Shown here: in pieces, positions 6,570-14,406 of the stretch
Layout of the letters: every line of letters begins with the position of its first letter
How positions within the stretch are numbered: the first letter of the stretch is position 1
NCBI GenBank assembly: GCA_030639665.1
Contig: DAOWCC010000016.1
Span: forward strand, 1-19,829
Direction of reading: 5' to 3'
Source: Elusimicrobiota bacterium
GTDB taxonomy: Bacteria > Elusimicrobiota > Elusimicrobia > Elusimicrobiales > UBA9959
DNA: 19,829 nt
Notes under the pieces: generated by a model
What the model saw: only the letters and a program-made list of their open reading frames with translations
What the model was told of the DNA's origin: nothing
The model's database searches: none
Translations under genes and position numbers: made by a program

Positions 6570-7547
6570 TTAAAAGTTATAGCTGAGGCTCAGTTTGTTT
6601 ACCGTTTCAAATTCCCCCATCGGAGTAAAGGAATAATCCACAGTCATATTGTTGGCGGTTTTTAAGCCTATGCCGCCCGATATGCTGCCGGCTATATCTT
6701 GAGAGCCGCCATCCAAGGCCATGCTTGAATATCCGCCTCTAAGCGACAAGCCGCCCATTACATTATATTCAGTGCCAAAACTCAAAAATGTTTTCTTATC
6801 GTAAACCATGCGTTTAATATCCATGGATAAGTTTATAGCCGACATAATGCCCAGCGCGGCTCCCGCGTTAATGGATAAAGGCAGGTTTTCGCGTTCATTT
6901 ATAAACTTCATGCCATAACCCAAGTTTCTCACGGAAATGCCAAGGGCAAGCGGTAATTGGCTGTCTATGCGATGATTTATTCCCATATCAAAAGCCAAAG
7001 CATTGGCTGAGTAATTGGCAATATTGCTTGAAAGAAATTTTATTCCCAGACCAATGCCTGAAGAGCCGGTGATTTTTCTGGCCAGAGCAAACGACATAAC
7101 CATATCGGACGCGTCAAAATTGCCTGCGGAAGATCTGTTAGCGCTTCGCGTATCAAATGTGCCATGGCTGAATTTGGCAAATGAAAATGCGGCTTTAAAA
7201 TCTTTTATTGGAAATGCCATTGCCGCGAAGTCATAGCTATTATCCATCATGCCGTCCGCGTGCATGAAAGACAGCTCCCTTTTGTTCATAAAGGCAAGAC
7301 CCGCGGTATTATAGTATATGGAATTGATATCATTGGACATGGCGGTATAAGCCGAGCCCATAGCTCCGGGTTTGGCGCCCATTTCAATATTAAGGAAGTC
7401 CGCGCCCGATTCAAGGGCGGATGCCATATGAGGGAGGGGAGTGAATATGAAGGCCATAGCGAGTAATAAGACATAAGGGCGCGACAGCCAGTAAGCTATG
7501 CTGTTTGCCCAGTCTATATTTTTTTTAGCTATAGTCTTCATAACCAT
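6570..7547 (-). CDS. PorV/PorQ-type (UPF0164) outer-membrane beta-barrel protein
   Basis: 325 residues with a long n-region, a hydrophobic segment (about 26-42) and likely cleavage near ASA-LESG. The mature start, GADFLNIEMGAKPGAMGSAY followed by NDINSIYYNTAGLAF, is the hallmark of the PorV/PorQ/UPF0164 barrel family, and the rest alternates beta strands and ends in an aromatic (LSLSYNF), typical of barrels. In Bacteroidetes PorV is the outer-membrane shuttle that hands type IX secretion cargo to attachment; similar barrels occur in many other phyla with unproven roles. The gene abuts the Kelch gene with no gap, and that Kelch protein has a sorting-like C-terminus, so a cargo/shuttle pair is a fair inference. 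The internal ATG at 7541 has better RBS spacing (AAGG) and may be the true start. Confidence 0.85.
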   Translation of the reverse strand: MVMKTIAKKNIDWANSIAYWLSRPYVLLLAMAFIFTPLPHMASALESGADFLNIEMGAKPGAMGSAYTAMSNDINSIYYNTAGLAFMNKRELSFMHADGMMDNSYDFAAMAFPIKDFKAAFSFAKFSHGTFDTRSANRSSAGNFDASDMVMSFALARKITGSSGIGLGIKFLSSNIANYSANALAFDMGINHRIDSQLPLALGISVRNLGYGMKFINERENLPLSINAGAALGIMSAINLSMDIKRMVYDKKTFLSFGTEYNVMGGLSLRGGYSSMALDGGSQDIAGSISGGIGLKTANNMTVDYSFTPMGEFETVNKLSLSYNF

Positions 7548-9758
7548 TTACCTTATTATCGCGAACTTTCCCGTCTTTTTTAATTTTACTCCGCCTTTTT
7601 TAACTTCCACATAGTAAAGATATATGCCGCTTGTCATATCGGTTCCCAAAGCTGTTTCATAAGCGTATTTTGCTCCGCTTCCATCATCAATAAGAGTCGC
7701 GGCCTGGCTGATATTTAATTGTTTTACCTGTCTGCCGGATAAAGTGTAAATTCTTATTAAAACGCTATCGGCGTCTTTTGATTCAATGTGTATCTTGGGT
7801 TCTACCGCCGCCGCGGGATTTGGAAATACATAAACATTGCCCAGTGAGAAATCAGCCGCCGGCGTTTCAGCCGGAACTTCAGCGGGAATCGCATTGGTCA
7901 TAATTTGATAAACCGAAAAGTGAGAGGTTTGGGTTTTAACCACTTTGTCTTCTTTTGATACCGTGGACGCCATTGCTTCCCATTCTTCCGATTCGGGGTT
8001 CCAATAACAAATTTTTAAGTTCTCCTCTTTGGCTCCTTGAGGCAAGTCTTCGGAATTGTATTTTATGGCTATGGTTACGGGTTTTTCAAATTTCATGCCG
8101 TGCGGTCCGAATTTTACGGCTTTAGATACGGATTTCAACTCTTTTTTATCGCCGGCAATAATTCTCTTGGCTTTCTCCGCTTTGCTTACTAAATCAGCAT
8201 TTTCGTTTTCTATTGTCAGCAAGAGTTCGGGATTGCCTGGGAAAGCGTCCGCAGGAATATTCACGGAGTGGCCTTGCGGGGATTTTCTTATGCCGATTCT
8301 TTCATGCATTGTTTTTTTGAAATTTTTGCTGGCGTGAATGGTCCAGTTTGTATTTGTTCCTTCAAATACTGTTCCGTCTTTAAGTTCTCCTATAATTGTT
8401 AATGTTACCTCTCCTTCAGGCAGGGCATTCGATACTTTTTTTCTGCTGAATTTGAACATCGCGTATGTATGGCCGCTTAACTTATCAAAATCCGCGCAGT
8501 CGCCCTCATAAATTTTTGTAGTCCATTTTTTGTCTACAAAAATAGGCTCTATGGGATTTCCGTTTACGGCTGATATTTTTACTGTTAACGGGTTGATGTC
8601 GTTCACATCTGCTTCCGGCAGTCCGACTATGGCGGTTATCCATTTGCCATTGGATTTTTTATTCAAGGTCGTTGGATTTATTTGCACAAAAGCCTTGGGA
8701 TCTTTTTTAAGGCTTAAAAAAGTTATATCGGCTTGAGGGTCGGCTATATAGCTTAAGCCGCCACCCAGGGAATAGAGATATTCTTCATTTGCCACCGAGG
8801 AATTTCCGAGCATGTTTTTCGGCATTGAATGTAGAGCCTGCCATGAACCCAGATTTCCGTCATCCAAAATAGGCGCGAAATAAACCGCGTTTGTGACGCC
8901 CTCTCCGTTATAGCCGCCGAGGGTGTAAATGTTTTTGCCTGAAGTTGATGCCGCGTGAAGCGTAAGGGGCTCAATCAGAGAAGATGTTTCCTGCCATGAA
9001 CTTAAGCTTCCGTCTTCAAGCACGCTTGCCATATAAACTTTGGAGGAGATATTGTTATTGGGCGTTCCATCCGCGAAATAAAAACCATTATTTATGGTTC
9101 CGCCGATTATGTAAATTTTATCGCCTACGGTGATGGCTTTATGTCCAAAAAGATTGGCGGGCAGAGAGTTTGCCGTTTTCCACGGTCCGAGAGTTTTGTC
9201 AGCCAGGATATCGGCATAATAGACACTGGAGCTTGCTCCAACGCTTTTTATCATGCCGCCAAGAACATAGAGACGGTTTCCACTTACGATGGCCGCATGT
9301 CCCATAAGTTTTTGCGGCATGGGAGTTGTAGCCTGCCATGAACCGAGTGAGCCGTCTTCATTGGTGGAGGCGTAATAAGCCACATTTCTCGGTCCGAATA
9401 TATTGGTTCCTCCAAGCACATAAACGGTATTATTATGGGCGGCCGAAGCATGAAGACCGAGTCCTAAGAATTCCGGCAGATCATTGGCCACTGCCCAAGC
9501 GCCGAGCGTGCCGTCGGCGTTTATACTGGCGCAGTAATAGACATTGTTCAAGAAGCCACCGGTTCCCCTGAAACCGCCGGTATCGCTTATGCCGCCCGAA
9601 ACATAAATTTTATTGTTTAGCAAAATTGAGGTGTGAGTAAGCAGAGCTTGAGGCAAAGGAGAGGTTTCAATGAATTGGGCATGCGCAATAGTAAGCAAGC
9701 AACCCATTATTGAAAACAGTATTGCAGAGAGAAGTATTTTTTTACCATTCATAATCAT
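7548..9758 (-). CDS. Secreted six-bladed Kelch propeller protein with C-terminal sorting-like domain
   Basis: About 736 residues. A signal peptide ends at IAHA-Q. Six repeats of roughly 50 residues follow (about 22-345), each with an H-x-A type strand, a (I/L)Y-x-(L/I)GG strand and a closing DGxLGSW, giving a six-bladed beta propeller. A beta-rich segment (about 350-480), a ZU5-like stretch (about 490-620, VTIAIKYNSEDLP and ICYWNPESEEWEAM) and a C-terminal domain starting LGNVYVFPNP and ending GKFAIIR complete it. The last resembles Por-secretion (type IX) C-terminal domains. Propellers of this kind bind carbohydrates or proteins; the ligand is unknown. Three ATGs (9761, 9758, 9752) follow the RBS GGAG (9768-9765); 9758 has the best spacing. 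It is controlled by the riboswitch upstream. Confidence 0.85.
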   Translation of the reverse strand: MIMNGKKILLSAILFSIMGCLLTIAHAQFIETSPLPQALLTHTSILLNNKIYVSGGISDTGGFRGTGGFLNNVYYCASINADGTLGAWAVANDLPEFLGLGLHASAAHNNTVYVLGGTNIFGPRNVAYYASTNEDGSLGSWQATTPMPQKLMGHAAIVSGNRLYVLGGMIKSVGASSSVYYADILADKTLGPWKTANSLPANLFGHKAITVGDKIYIIGGTINNGFYFADGTPNNNISSKVYMASVLEDGSLSSWQETSSLIEPLTLHAASTSGKNIYTLGGYNGEGVTNAVYFAPILDDGNLGSWQALHSMPKNMLGNSSVANEEYLYSLGGGLSYIADPQADITFLSLKKDPKAFVQINPTTLNKKSNGKWITAIVGLPEADVNDINPLTVKISAVNGNPIEPIFVDKKWTTKIYEGDCADFDKLSGHTYAMFKFSRKKVSNALPEGEVTLTIIGELKDGTVFEGTNTNWTIHASKNFKKTMHERIGIRKSPQGHSVNIPADAFPGNPELLLTIENENADLVSKAEKAKRIIAGDKKELKSVSKAVKFGPHGMKFEKPVTIAIKYNSEDLPQGAKEENLKICYWNPESEEWEAMASTVSKEDKVVKTQTSHFSVYQIMTNAIPAEVPAETPAADFSLGNVYVFPNPAAAVEPKIHIESKDADSVLIRIYTLSGRQVKQLNISQAATLIDDGSGAKYAYETALGTDMTSGIYLYYVEVKKGGVKLKKTGKFAIIR

Positions 9759-9768
9759 CATAGGCTCC

Positions 9769-9824
9769 AAAAAAAATACCGAAACAATATACCCTATCGT
9801 GCTATAAAGTATAATCTTTCGGTA
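9769..9824 (-). terminator. Riboswitch expression platform: intrinsic terminator ahead of the Kelch gene
   Basis: Read on the minus strand, TACCGAAA (9824-9817) pairs exactly with TTTCGGTA (9784-9777), and inner TTATAC/GTATA pairs lengthen the stem. Eight U residues (9776-9769) follow at once, then the GGAG ribosome site. The 5' arm lies in a 15-nt stretch (9830-9816) that matches the end of the riboswitch aptamer (9869-9855) at 12 of 15 positions. That copy can therefore compete for the same 3' strand. This is how ligand binding could switch read-through; the sign (on or off) is not readable by eye. Confidence 0.75.
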
Positions 9825-9856
9825 ACTCGGCCGGCATGGAAACAGTATTTTCGCCT

Positions 9857-9940
9857 TTCGGCAGCTCGACTAGCATTGAGACTCTGTCCCTTTAGCTCCG
9901 CAGCTTTGCGCTCCCGACCTTTCGGCGCGGGATTGCCTTT
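9857..9940 (-). ncRNA. Cyclic-di-GMP-I (GEMM-I) riboswitch aptamer
   Basis: On the minus strand the order of conserved pieces matches GEMM-I. GGCAATCC (9937-9930) opens the aptamer. A stem capped by a GAAA tetraloop follows (CCCGCGCC-GAAA-GGTCGGG, one bulged C). Then come GCGCAAAGC, GGAGCTAAAG (tetraloop-receptor side), a variable hairpin (GGGAC-AGA-GTCTC), ATGCTAG and a closing GAGCTGCCG whose TGCC pairs with GGCA. Both G residues of GGCAA are kept, which points to c-di-GMP rather than the cAMP-GMP variant. One extra G before CGCAAAGC departs from consensus. It lies 3' of a sigma-70 promoter and 5' of a terminator and the Kelch gene. No other copy was seen in the window. Confidence 0.85.
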
Positions 9941-9956
9941 ATCGTTCTCTACTGAT

Positions 9957-9984
9957 AGTATAACAGGTATTTGACATTTGTCAA
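9957..9984 (-). promoter_or_regulatory. Sigma-70 promoter of the riboswitch-Kelch-PorV operon, inside a palindrome
   Basis: On the minus strand TTGACA (9984-9979) and TATACT (9962-9957) are separated by 16 bp, placing the transcript start near 9950, just before the riboswitch. The -35 box is half of a perfect 14-bp palindrome, TTGACATTTGTCAA (9971-9984), which could be an operator for a dimeric regulator. The palindrome also offers a TTGACA in the rightward direction, but no -10 box follows it at the right distance. Confidence 0.7.
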
Positions 9985-10030
9985 GTGGCAAAAAAGAGCA
10001 TTAAAGAAGCAATATGGAGGGCATTTAATA

Positions 10031-10036
10031 TATAAT
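10031..10036 (+). promoter_or_regulatory. Probable -10 box of the barrel-TPR operon
   Basis: TATAAT, 29 bp before the ATG at 10066, would give a very short leader. The sequence 17 bp upstream (agcaat) does not match a -35 hexamer, so an activator or another sigma factor may be needed. Called mainly on the exact -10 match in the divergent intergenic region. Confidence 0.4.
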
Positions 10037-10065
10037 ACTTTGGTTAGGCGGAAAAGACCGATATT

Positions 10066-11892
10066 ATGCTCAAATTTAAAAAAATAATACTTGTTTTCCT
10101 TCTGAATGCCATTGTTGCCTCTTCTTATGCTTCATTGGATGGAGGCAATCCTGGTGATTTTCTCAGGCGTTCTATTGGAGCCAATGGCGGGGCCATAGGT
10201 TATCCTTACGCGGCCATTACAAATGGGGCTGACTCTATTTTTTATAATCCGGCCGCTATTTCGCTCGCCACTAAGCCTGAAATAAATTTTTCCAGAACTT
10301 GGCTTTTTGAAAATACCGATTATTCGTTTTTTGGTTTTGTTTATCCCCGCAAAAATCATGGTTTTGGAGTGGGTTTTATAAGGCAATATAGCTCGGATTA
10401 TGAGAAAAGGGTTAATCCTTATGATTCTCCCTCCGGTTTCTCAATTTCAAATGACGCTTTTATGGCGGCATATTCCATAAAGGCTCCGTTTAATTATTTT
10501 CCCACGCAACTTGGAATTAATTTTAAGGGTATTCGCTATAATATCGACAATCATTCCGATATGGGCTATGGCGCCGATTTTGCTTTTATGGCTCAGCCGA
10601 GCAAGAAGCTTAATTTGTCTTTTGTTTTCTATAATTTTCTCAGGCCCAAACTAAAGCTTGTTTCAAAAGAAATAACTTATTCGCAGGGGTTCAATTTGGC
10701 TTTGGCGCGCAAATATGAAGTGAATAGAGATATTTCCGTTCAAGCGGGTATCAGCGCGCTTAAATATGAACGGCAAGATGAGGAGTTATCATTGGGCGGT
10801 AAGTTGTCATATAAGAAAAGAGCTTTTCTTCAAGCGGGTTTTTCATCGCGCGGTTTTTCAGGCGGAGTGGGCGTTAAAGCCGGAAATTATGAAACTGCTT
10901 ACTCCATGGTTTTTCATGAAATCGAGCCCCTGCACACAATAGATTTCACCATGCGTTTTGGCATGACCGCAAAGGAGCTTCAAAATTATATTCAAAAAGG
11001 CATAAATAAATTTAATAAGGAAGACGCGTCCCGCCTGGCAGGCGTGTATATGCGCCAAGCTGAAATCTTTTATAAAAACAAAAACTATATCAAAGCCGAA
11101 AGCACGGCGGAAAACGCTCTTTTATTAAAACCTTCGGATAAAGCGATTATCAAAAAAGTTGAATTTTATAAAAAAGAAAATAAAATCCGCTTAAACAAGC
11201 AAATGATAGACAGAATGGTTTTTCTGGCCAAAGGCTATTATGAAAAGAAAGATTTTATGGAAAGCAGGAAGTATTGGCGGAATGTTCTTGAAATAGATGC
11301 GGCTCACATCGAGGCGGGCGAGTTTATAAATAAAATTGCCAAGAATTTATCGCAAGAAGAAAAAAACCGGCTTAAAGACGAAAAATACCGGCAATTGGAA
11401 GAAAAGGCGGGTAAATTTATTTCGCTCGCGGCCAAACTGCTTAAACAAAAAAAATATTCCAAAGCTTTAAAATCCGCTCGCAAGGCGCTTAAATATTTGC
11501 CCGGCGATAGCCGAGCCAAATCCATTGTTTCCATCGCGTCGCAGGGTATTAAAATTGAAATCAAAGGAAAATGGAATAAGGCCATGAGATTTTTTAATAA
11601 AAAATCTTATGCCGAGGCGCTGGTTATATTTAAAGAAATTTTAGAAGAGGAACCGAAAAATAAAGCGGCGGCTAAAAAGATAAAAATGTGCGAGGCTTCA
11701 TTCAGGACTATAATCAGTATTCAGGATAAAAAGAAAGTGGAAAAACTTTATTATATGGCCGTTGATTCTTATCTTAAAAATAAATTCAGCGATTCGCGCA
11801 AATATCTTAATGATATATTTAAAATTAATCCCTTAAATGAAACGGCAAGAAAATTAAGGGAAAAATTAGACAAGGTTTCAGGCAATGAATAA
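10066..11892 (+). CDS. PorV-like barrel fused to a periplasmic TPR domain
   Basis: 608 residues: signal peptide (about 1-22), then a PorV/UPF0164-type beta barrel (about 25-305). The barrel starts GGNPGDFLRRSIGANGGAIG, then PYAAITNGADSIFYNPAAI, the same signature as the barrel gene on the other strand. From about 310 the protein turns Lys-rich and helical with at least five TPR-like units (YKNKNYIKAESTAENALLLKP, YYEKKDFMESRKYWRNVLEID, LKQKKYSKALKSARKALKYLP, FNKKSYAEALVIFKEILEEEP, YLKNKFSDSRKYLNDIFKINP). TPRs bind proteins, so this could be an outer-membrane platform with a periplasmic docking arm (inference). No strong Shine-Dalgarno is visible. The next gene starts within its last eight bases, so they are coupled. 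Confidence 0.85.
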   Translation: MLKFKKIILVFLLNAIVASSYASLDGGNPGDFLRRSIGANGGAIGYPYAAITNGADSIFYNPAAISLATKPEINFSRTWLFENTDYSFFGFVYPRKNHGFGVGFIRQYSSDYEKRVNPYDSPSGFSISNDAFMAAYSIKAPFNYFPTQLGINFKGIRYNIDNHSDMGYGADFAFMAQPSKKLNLSFVFYNFLRPKLKLVSKEITYSQGFNLALARKYEVNRDISVQAGISALKYERQDEELSLGGKLSYKKRAFLQAGFSSRGFSGGVGVKAGNYETAYSMVFHEIEPLHTIDFTMRFGMTAKELQNYIQKGINKFNKEDASRLAGVYMRQAEIFYKNKNYIKAESTAENALLLKPSDKAIIKKVEFYKKENKIRLNKQMIDRMVFLAKGYYEKKDFMESRKYWRNVLEIDAAHIEAGEFINKIAKNLSQEEKNRLKDEKYRQLEEKAGKFISLAAKLLKQKKYSKALKSARKALKYLPGDSRAKSIVSIASQGIKIEIKGKWNKAMRFFNKKSYAEALVIFKEILEEEPKNKAAAKKIKMCEASFRTIISIQDKKKVEKLYYMAVDSYLKNKFSDSRKYLNDIFKINPLNETARKLREKLDKVSGNE

Positions 11893-14377
11893 ACTAAAAA
11901 ATATTTTTTGGATATGCGCGCTGGTTTTTTGTTCTTTTGCCGTATCATCGTTAAATTTGGCGCATGCTGTTGATTTAAGCGGAGCCGATTTAACTCCCTC
12001 CGATTATGAAACGATAAGCGGCACTTATACAAATGTCGGCAATTTTATTATAGGCGCAGGTGATACTGTTTTTATCGCTCCGGGGGAAGGCCTTTTTATT
12101 TATGCTTCTTCTGTCACTATAACGGGACATTTAAATGCCAATGGCAGAGGTAATCCTGGCGGTAGCGGTGGAGAAAATGGACTTATAGGCGGTAATGGTT
12201 TTGGACTCGGCGGCGGTTTTGGAGGATCAGCCGGTGATGGCGGCGGCGGCGCCGGTTATGGAGATTCCGATGAGGACGGTCAAAGCGGTGGAGACGGAAA
12301 TGTGGATGGTTCCGGCGGTTCTGGCGGAGGTGAATATAATTCAACTACCACTATAACAATTCCTTTTTCTGCGGATGATATATATTTGGGTTCCGGAGGT
12401 GGCGGAGGTGGTGGTGGTAATAGTTATACCACAAGCGGTTCCGGCGGTTCGGGAGGAGGATTGATTTATCTGCAGGCCAATTATATCGCTATAGTAGGCA
12501 GTATAACGGTTAATGGTTCCAATGGCGGAAGCGGTTTAAATAGTGATGACTGTGCTGGTAATCCCGGCGGCGGTGGCGGCGGTTCCGGCGGAAGCATAAT
12601 CATAAAGTCTCTTGAAAATTTTGTAATGACAAATTCTTATTTATCATCTGTAGGTGGTATAGGCGGGGCCACTATGTGCAATGGAGGAACAACCACTAAT
12701 CCCGGTGGCGGCGGCGCTGGCGGCAGAATAAAATTGATTTACAATAGTCATTCTTTTTCAAATGTAATTATTTCCACAGGCATCGGCATAGGTGGAGAAG
12801 ATTTAATTTTTGCTCTTTATGCTAAAGACGGTTCAAGCGGAACCGTGTCTTACGGAATTATGGCATCTTCACCAACAGGTTTTAATTTTGGAAGCATCTT
12901 TATTACTTCAGCCACATATGCTTGGAGTGATAAGCTTGTAGGAGAATGGGGGGAGGTTTTAAATTATTTGCCTTCTCTGACAACTTATCAATTTAGAGTT
13001 TTTACCGATACCTCGGCTATTCCTTTTACGGATTATTTTACGGGAGTGTCGGTCGCGAGCGATACTTTAACCGTTACCGAAAGCGCTCTTATTCCAAATA
13101 CAACGGTGCAAAGGTTTTTAACGGCTTATACCGATTTTGGAGACAGTCTTCCTTCGGCAAGTATTTCAACTTATACATACGCGGCTGTTCCCGATACCCT
13201 CAGTCAAAATCCATTTTCATCGGTTAGTGAAAATTCATTAATTTTCACTTGGTCTTCCGGCACCGCCGCTGTGGGCTATAATCCGTCTTATACCGACTAT
13301 GAAATAAGCCGTTCCAGCCATAGTGATTTTAGCTTGAATGTTTCCACAAATTTTACGGTGGGTTTATCTTCATCGGTCAGCACTCTTTCTCCCAATACCA
13401 CTTATTATTTTAGAGTCAGGGCAAAAGGCTTAAATAATGTTTACACGGATTTTCCTCAAATTGTTTCCACCGCGACTTTCGCTTCTGCTCCGTCCGCTTC
13501 CGCTTTTGAAAATGTTTATATTTCAAGTCTTGTATTTGTTTGGAATGAAGGAACTAATCCCGCCGGCACTTTTTTTGAGGTTTATCTTTCAACGGATAAC
13601 TTTCTCAGTATTACAACTCAAACTTTAACTTCTCAAACTACGGCTATTTTTGAAAATCTTGACGCGGGCTATGCTTATTATGCGAAAGCCAGAGCTTTAA
13701 ATCATGGCGGGGTTCAAAGCAATTACAGCGTTACCGTTTCAACAATTGTGGGAAATATGTCTAATCTTGATACGCCGTCAAAACCCAATCCTCCGGCGCC
13801 GAGAAATTCTTATTCTTATGACGGAGCGGCTGAATTTATTTGGTATCCGCCGTCAGGGAGTGTTCCCATTTATCGTTATTGGCTTGAAATTGGCATAAGC
13901 CCGGGAGCCAATGATTTTCTCGCGGTTTTTGAAACAACGGCTTTATCATATTCAACCAATACGCTTGTAAGCGGTAAAAATTATTACGCGCGGGTAATGG
14001 CTGAAAGCGAGGCGGGGATATTAAGCGAGTTCTCGGATTCAGGCCCCGGCGTTTCAGTTTGGGTTAAGCAAACGGAAGCCGCGATTAATAAAGCTTATAA
14101 TTGGCCGAATCCTTTTTCGCCGATAGAGGAAGTCACCAATATAGGGTTTAATCTTAAAGAGGCCGCGAGAGTTGAATTTAAAATATATACGCTTTCAGGC
14201 CATCAGGTATATGAAAAAAGTCAAAGTGAAAGTTCTTCGGGCAATAAGGTTTGGACATGGAATGGCAGAAATGGCGCCGGCAGAATGGTTGAACCCGGCG
14301 GGTATATAGCTCTGATAATGAAACATTATCAAAGCGGAGTTGAAACTCAAAAATTCAAAATAGCGGTATTATATTAG
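11885..14377 (+). CDS. Large secreted Gly-rich / FN3 surface protein with FlgD-like C-terminus
   Basis: 830 residues. A signal peptide ends at AHA28. A short beta region (SGTYTNVGNFIIGAGDTVFIA) leads into a glycine-rich stretch (about 87-282) with runs such as GGGGGGGG, probably stacked beta turns or a flexible surface. Then come about four fibronectin type III-like domains (about 330-720; TYYFRVRAKG and YYARVMAES are their typical late strands). The last 95 residues, beginning NWPNPFSP and containing YTLSGHQVYE, KVWTWNGRNGAG and GGYIALI, form a FlgD-like Ig domain, a common end on secreted proteins of these lineages. Likely an adhesin or extracellular structural protein. It overlaps the upstream barrel-TPR gene by eight bases, so that barrel may help export it (inference). 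Confidence 0.8.
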   Translation: MNKLKNIFWICALVFCSFAVSSLNLAHAVDLSGADLTPSDYETISGTYTNVGNFIIGAGDTVFIAPGEGLFIYASSVTITGHLNANGRGNPGGSGGENGLIGGNGFGLGGGFGGSAGDGGGGAGYGDSDEDGQSGGDGNVDGSGGSGGGEYNSTTTITIPFSADDIYLGSGGGGGGGGNSYTTSGSGGSGGGLIYLQANYIAIVGSITVNGSNGGSGLNSDDCAGNPGGGGGGSGGSIIIKSLENFVMTNSYLSSVGGIGGATMCNGGTTTNPGGGGAGGRIKLIYNSHSFSNVIISTGIGIGGEDLIFALYAKDGSSGTVSYGIMASSPTGFNFGSIFITSATYAWSDKLVGEWGEVLNYLPSLTTYQFRVFTDTSAIPFTDYFTGVSVASDTLTVTESALIPNTTVQRFLTAYTDFGDSLPSASISTYTYAAVPDTLSQNPFSSVSENSLIFTWSSGTAAVGYNPSYTDYEISRSSHSDFSLNVSTNFTVGLSSSVSTLSPNTTYYFRVRAKGLNNVYTDFPQIVSTATFASAPSASAFENVYISSLVFVWNEGTNPAGTFFEVYLSTDNFLSITTQTLTSQTTAIFENLDAGYAYYAKARALNHGGVQSNYSVTVSTIVGNMSNLDTPSKPNPPAPRNSYSYDGAAEFIWYPPSGSVPIYRYWLEIGISPGANDFLAVFETTALSYSTNTLVSGKNYYARVMAESEAGILSEFSDSGPGVSVWVKQTEAAINKAYNWPNPFSPIEEVTNIGFNLKEAARVEFKIYTLSGHQVYEKSQSESSSGNKVWTWNGRNGAGRMVEPGGYIALIMKHYQSGVETQKFKIAVLY

Positions 14378-14406
14378 TTAGGCAATTTAGGAATTAAAGA
14401 ACAGTT

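Noticed and set aside
7015..7466. Plus-strand frames opposite the PorV-like gene, and similar antisense frames under other long genes
   Set aside because: They lie wholly within strongly supported genes on the other strand and show no protein features.
9762..9770. A TTG start at 9770 for the Kelch gene
   Set aside because: The TTG is inside the Shine-Dalgarno sequence itself; ATGs 3-6 nt after GGAG fit better.
9971..10036. A rightward promoter using TTGACA at 9971
   Set aside because: The only good -10 box (10031) is 54 bp away, far beyond a usable spacer.
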